Of a stretch of DNA of 8,348 nt, positions 5,699 through 8,348 are shown piece after piece (the stretch's first letter is position 1; every line of letters starts with the position of its first letter). The notes under the pieces were generated by a model. The model saw only the letters and a list, made by a program, of their open reading frames with translations. It ran no database searches and was not told the DNA's origin. Origin of the DNA: Solirubrobacteraceae bacterium (GTDB lineage Bacteria; Actinomycetota; Thermoleophilia; Solirubrobacterales; Solirubrobacteraceae); NCBI GenBank assembly GCA_025935735.1, contig JAICUS010000247.1:1-8348 (forward strand), given 5' to 3'. The position numbers and the translations under genes were made by a program.

Positions 5699-6970
5699 CT
5701 ATTTAAGGAAGCCTTCGTAGTTGCGCATCATCAGCTGCGCCTCGAGCTGCTTCATGGTGTCCAGCGCCACGCCGACCACGATCAGCAGCGACGTGCCGCC
5801 GAAGTGGAAGCTCTGCGACGCGCCGGTGGAGGCGATGATGATGGTCGGCAGCGCGGCGACCGCCGCCAGGTAGATCGCCCCGGGCAGCGTGAGGCGGGCC
5901 AGGATGCGGTCCAGGAACTCCGCTGTCGGCCGGCCTGGCCTCACCCCCGGGATGAAGCCGCCGTACTTGCGCAGGTTGTCCGCCTGGTCGACCGGGTTGA
6001 ACGTGACCGCGGTGTAGAAGTACGTGAACAGGATGATCATCACCGTCTCGCCCACCACGTAGGGCCAGCGGCCCGGGTTGAAGAACGAGGCCAGCCAGTC
6101 GAGCGACGGCACGAGCTGCCCGATGGTGGGCGGGAACGCCATGATCGAGGCGGCGAAGATCACCGGGATGACGCCGGCCATGTTGACCCGCAGGGGCAGG
6201 TAGGTCTGGCCGCCGGAGCTCATCCGGCGCCCGATCACCCGCTTGGCGTACTGGACCGGGATCCGCCGCTGGCCCTCTTGGATGAACACCACGGCCGCGA
6301 CCACGCCGATCGCCAGGAACGGCATGATGATCTTGAACACCGGGTCCGGGTTCGTCCACCAGTTCTGCACGCCGCCGGGCGCCCCCGCGACGATCGAGGC
6401 GAAGATCATCAGCGAGATGCCGTTGCCGATGCCGCGCTGGGTGATCAGCTCGCCCATCCACATCACGAGCACCGCGCCGGCGGTCAGGGACAGCACCACC
6501 AGGATGACCGTGCCGGTGTTGAAGGTCGCGAACACGGGCTGGCCGGCCGACGAGCCCTGCGACTTGAACAGGAAGACGTAGCCGATGCCCTGGGCCGCGG
6601 CGAGGCCGATCGTCAGGTAGCGCGTGTACTGGGTGATCCGCGCCTGGCCGACCTCGCCTTCCTTGGACAGCTTCTCCAGCGCCGGCGAGACCACCTGCAG
6701 CAGCTGCAGGATGATCGATGCCGTGATGTAGGGCATGATCCCCAGCGCGAACACGGCCAGCCGCGACAGCCCGCCGCCCGTGAACGTGTTCAGCAGGTTG
6801 AGGATGCTGCCGCCGCCGTAGTTCTGCTGGATCGCGTCGACGGCCTGGGTGTTGATGCCGGGCACCGGGATGAACGAGCCCAGCCGGTAGAGCGCCAGGA
6901 CACCCGCGGTGAACAGGAGCTTCTGACGGATCTCCGCGACGCGGAACGACGTGAGGATGGTGCCGAGCAA
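5699..6970 (-). CDS. secY: Preprotein translocase subunit SecY
   Basis: SecY is the ten-helix channel of the SecYEG translocon in the cytoplasmic membrane. The protein is 423 residues. The first helix is near 17-36 and is followed by PVPG and the plug region (about 39-58). MPYITASIILQLL lies at 79-91, GIGNGIS at 180-186, and the cytosolic loop EGQRRIPVQYAKR at 232-244. The second large cytosolic loop contains GVRPGRPT (342-349), which contacts SecA or the ribosome. The only usable start is a TTG at 6970: a TAA stop lies immediately upstream in frame and no ATG occurs until about residue 79. No Shine-Dalgarno is evident. It lies 46 bases after rplO and three before adk, as in standard spc operons. 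Confidence 0.97.
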   Translation of the reverse strand: MLGTILTSFRVAEIRQKLLFTAGVLALYRLGSFIPVPGINTQAVDAIQQNYGGGSILNLLNTFTGGGLSRLAVFALGIMPYITASIILQLLQVVSPALEKLSKEGEVGQARITQYTRYLTIGLAAAQGIGYVFLFKSQGSSAGQPVFATFNTGTVILVVLSLTAGAVLVMWMGELITQRGIGNGISLMIFASIVAGAPGGVQNWWTNPDPVFKIIMPFLAIGVVAAVVFIQEGQRRIPVQYAKRVIGRRMSSGGQTYLPLRVNMAGVIPVIFAASIMAFPPTIGQLVPSLDWLASFFNPGRWPYVVGETVMIILFTYFYTAVTFNPVDQADNLRKYGGFIPGVRPGRPTAEFLDRILARLTLPGAIYLAAVAALPTIIIASTGASQSFHFGGTSLLIVVGVALDTMKQLEAQLMMRNYEGFLK

Positions 6971-7016
6971 TTAGGGTCGGATGATCGGGGTGGGGCGGAG
7001 GGGCTGCACGCCTTCC

Positions 7017-7535
7017 CTAGTCCTCGACGGTGACGCAGACTCCGCCGGCGGCCTCGATGCGCTCGCGCGCGCTCTTGGAGAACCGGTGCGCGGTGACGGT
7101 GTACTTCTTCGCGAGCTCGCCGCGGCCGAGGATCTTGACCGGGATGTCGCGCTTCTTCGCCAGGCCGGCGGAGCGCAGCTCCTCCAGCCCGATGGAGGCG
7201 CCGTCGTCGAAGCGCTGGTCGAGGTCGTCGAGGTTCACGTGCTGGGTGTGCGTGCGGAACGGCTCGAACGGCATCGACATCTTCTTGTTCGGGCCGCGCA
7301 GCTTGCGCATCCGCATGTGGATCGGGTTCTGGCCGCCCTCGAAGCGCGCGCGGTCCTTGGCGCCCGCGCGGGAGCCGTAGCCCTTGTGCCCGCGCCCGGA
7401 CGTCTTGCCGTGGCCCGAGCCGTGCCCGCGGCCGACGCGCTTGCGGGCCTTCTTGGACCCCGGCGCCGGCTTCAGGGAATGGAGCCCGACGGCCTCGGCC
7501 TTGAGCTCCTCGTTGACCGCGTCCTGCTCGCTCAT
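7017..7535 (-). CDS. rplO: 50S ribosomal protein L15
   Basis: L15 is a late-assembly large-subunit protein that threads a long extended arm into 23S rRNA. The protein is 172 residues, longer than the usual roughly 146. The arm is classic: [20 protein letters not shown] (18-37), then a Gly/His/Lys-rich [16 protein letters not shown], and [14 protein letters not shown] near 65-78. The extra length is partly an acidic N-terminal extension, [17 protein letters not shown], ahead of the normal start of the family. No alternative start codon lies closer to the conserved part. The ATG overlaps the rpmD stop (ATGA). The upstream sequence is GAGACAGAAAA, a poor ribosome binding site, so it is probably coupled to rpmD. 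Confidence 0.97.
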   Translation of the reverse strand: MSEQDAVNEELKAEAVGLHSLKPAPGSKKARKRVGRGHGSGHGKTSGRGHKGYGSRAGAKDRARFEGGQNPIHMRMRKLRGPNKKMSMPFEPFRTHTQHVNLDDLDQRFDDGASIGLEELRSAGLAKKRDIPVKILGRGELAKKYTVTAHRFSKSARERIEAAGGVCVTVED

Positions 7536-7750
7536 TTTTCTGTCTCGCTTCGCTCGCCACCGGTCTGGGCTTCGCCTAGACCTCGCACCGTAACCAGATG
7601 ACGCACGGCATGGACCATGCCGCGCAGCTGCGGCGAATCCTGGCGCTCGACCGACTTGCCGATCCCGCGCAGGCCGAGCGAGCGCAGCGTGTCGCGCTGG
7701 CGCCCGTTGGTGCCGTTGGCCGACTTGACCTGGGTGATGACGAGGCTCAC
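7532..7750 (-). CDS. rpmD: 50S ribosomal protein L30 with extra C-terminal tail
   Basis: L30 is a small globular protein of the large subunit. The conserved core runs from ITQVKSANG through [16 protein letters not shown] and [13 protein letters not shown], ending at about residue 55. Typical L30 proteins stop within a few residues of HLVTV; here 17 more residues follow ([17 protein letters not shown]), giving 72 in total. That tail is encoded by the hairpin and repeat described at 7542-7582. The start is GTG, overlapping the rpsE stop (GTGA), with a strong ribosome binding site GGAGGTGG at 7755-7762. The tail does not look like a conserved domain. Confidence 0.96.
   Translation of the reverse strand: MSLVITQVKSANGTNGRQRDTLRSLGLRGIGKSVERQDSPQLRGMVHAVRHLVTVRGLGEAQTGGERSETEK
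7542..7582 (-). repeat. GCTTCGC-core imperfect repeat and hairpin in the 3' end of rpmD
   Basis: On the plus strand GTCTCGCTTCGC (7542-7553) and GTCTGGGCTTCGC (7563-7575) form an imperfect direct repeat with a period of about 21-22 bases and a shared GCTTCGC core. The segment 7562-7582 is also an inverted repeat: in the transcript GGTCT and AGACC pair, and GGC/GCC pair below a GAA loop, with one mismatch between. The element makes up almost the whole extra tail of L30. It resembles small interspersed palindromic elements seen in bacterial genomes, but a single locus cannot show that it is dispersed. Confidence 0.5.
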
Positions 7751-8337
7751 GTGACCACCTCCGCCGCGACCTCAGGCGAGTCCTCCGACAGCTCGGCGGA
7801 CGGCTGCTCCGAGGTCTTCGGGCCCAGGCCCAGCACCTTGTCGACGGACAGGCCGCGCAGCGCCGCGACCTCCTCGGGCTTGCGCAGGTCCTGCAGGCCG
7901 GCGATCGTCGCCTTGACCAGGTTGATCGGGTTCTGCGAGCCGAGCGACTTGGACAGGATGTCGTGGATCCCGGCCAGCTCGAGCACCGCGCGCACGCCGC
8001 CGCCGGCGATCACGCCGGTACCGGGCGAGGCGGGCTTGAGGAAGACCCGGCCGGAGCCGAAGATGCCCGTCGTCTGGTGCGTGATCGTCGAGCCGTGGCG
8101 GGGCACGCGGAAGAGGTTCTTCTTGGCGCGCTCGACGCCCTTCTGGATGGCCAGCGGGACCTCGTTGGCCTTGCCGTAGCCGACGCCGACCACGCCGTTC
8201 TCGTCGCCGACGACGACCAGCGCGGTGAACGAGAAGCGCCGGCCGCCCTTGACGACCTTGGCGACGCGGTTGATCTCCACGACCCGCTCCTGCAGGTCGA
8301 GGCCATCACCGGAAACTGTGCGATCTACGAAGCTCAT
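7747..8337 (-). CDS. rpsE: 30S ribosomal protein S5
   Basis: S5 lies at the mRNA entry side of the small subunit and affects decoding accuracy. The protein is 196 residues. The N-terminal double-stranded-RNA-binding-like domain includes [20 protein letters not shown] (24-43) and [15 protein letters not shown]. The C-terminal domain has [20 protein letters not shown] (94-113) and RAVLELAGI. The last 20 or so residues form an acidic tail ([20 protein letters not shown]) beyond the conserved fold; such tails vary between lineages. The ATG sits in ATGA, so the upstream gene, expected to be rplR, could end with an overlapping TGA; only 11 bases are left in the window, so this cannot be checked. 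No ribosome binding site is visible in them. Confidence 0.98.
   Translation of the reverse strand: MSFVDRTVSGDGLDLQERVVEINRVAKVVKGGRRFSFTALVVVGDENGVVGVGYGKANEVPLAIQKGVERAKKNLFRVPRHGSTITHQTTGIFGSGRVFLKPASPGTGVIAGGGVRAVLELAGIHDILSKSLGSQNPINLVKATIAGLQDLRKPEEVAALRGLSVDKVLGLGPKTSEQPSAELSEDSPEVAAEVVT
7755..7762 (-). promoter_or_regulatory. Strong ribosome binding site of rpmD
   Basis: GGAGGTGG on the minus strand ends four bases before the GTG start of rpmD (GGAGG core seven bases away). It is the best Shine-Dalgarno match in the window and fixes the GTG as the start. It lies inside the last codons of rpsE. Confidence 0.75.
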
Positions 8338-8348
8338 TTGGAGTCGTC

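Noticed and set aside
6996..7016. Imperfect hairpin directly after the rplO stop
   Set aside because: The stem needs a mismatch and a bulge and has no U-tract; not enough to call an attenuator.
5072..7033. Long plus-strand frame opposite adk and secY (653 codons)
   Set aside because: It is rich in Arg, Asp, His and Gln with no domain, and is the mirror frame of two certain minus-strand genes; GC-rich genes keep such antisense frames open.
1..8348. CRISPR arrays, tRNA or rRNA genes, insertion sequences
   Set aside because: I saw no regularly spaced repeats, cloverleaf sequences or transposase frames on either strand.

Overview
The window is a GC-rich stretch of bacterial chromosome carrying the downstream part of the spc ribosomal-protein operon followed by the alpha operon. 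Every confident gene is on the minus strand, so transcription runs from position 8348 down to position 1. The GC content, the frequent GTG/TTG starts and the style of the ribosomal proteins point to a high-GC Actinomycetota. This includes an L36 close to the actinobacterial form, an actinobacterial-looking L30, and a WYL regulator of the type abundant in that phylum. A deep lineage such as Thermoleophilia is my guess, but the window contains no marker that proves it.

In transcription order the layout is: rpsE (S5), rpmD (L30), rplO (L15), secY, adk, map, a WYL-domain transcriptional regulator, rpmJ (L36), rpsM (S13), rpsK (S11), rpsD (S4), rpoA and the first 113 codons of rplQ (L17). Genes from rpsE to map are tightly packed, with 4-base overlaps at rpsE/rpmD, rpmD/rplO and adk/map. 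The block supplies ribosomal proteins, the protein-export channel SecY, adenylate kinase for nucleotide balance, methionine aminopeptidase for N-terminal processing of new proteins, and the alpha subunit of RNA polymerase.

The unusual region is 2952-4256. In most bacteria map is followed by infA (initiation factor IF-1) and then rpmJ. Here infA is not visible anywhere in the window. The slot holds a 319-residue helix-turn-helix/WYL regulator flanked by the two longest non-coding gaps of the window (193 and 152 bases). The gap after the regulator contains a good extended -10 promoter with a pair of 10-base direct repeats just upstream, so the alpha operon probably has its own, possibly regulated, promoter. 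The gap before it contains a small GC hairpin after map, two palindromes and a doubtful plus-strand ORF for a 32-residue membrane peptide.

Smaller oddities are an L30 C-terminal tail encoded by a GCTTCGC-containing hairpin/repeat, TTG starts without a clear ribosome binding site on both secY and adk, and an adenylate kinase whose LID keeps only part of the usual zinc-ligand set. There is no gene-free stretch longer than 300 bases. I see no RNA genes, mobile elements or CRISPR arrays, and no convincing intrinsic terminator with a U-tract. Apart from the regulator insertion this is a conventional housekeeping region.
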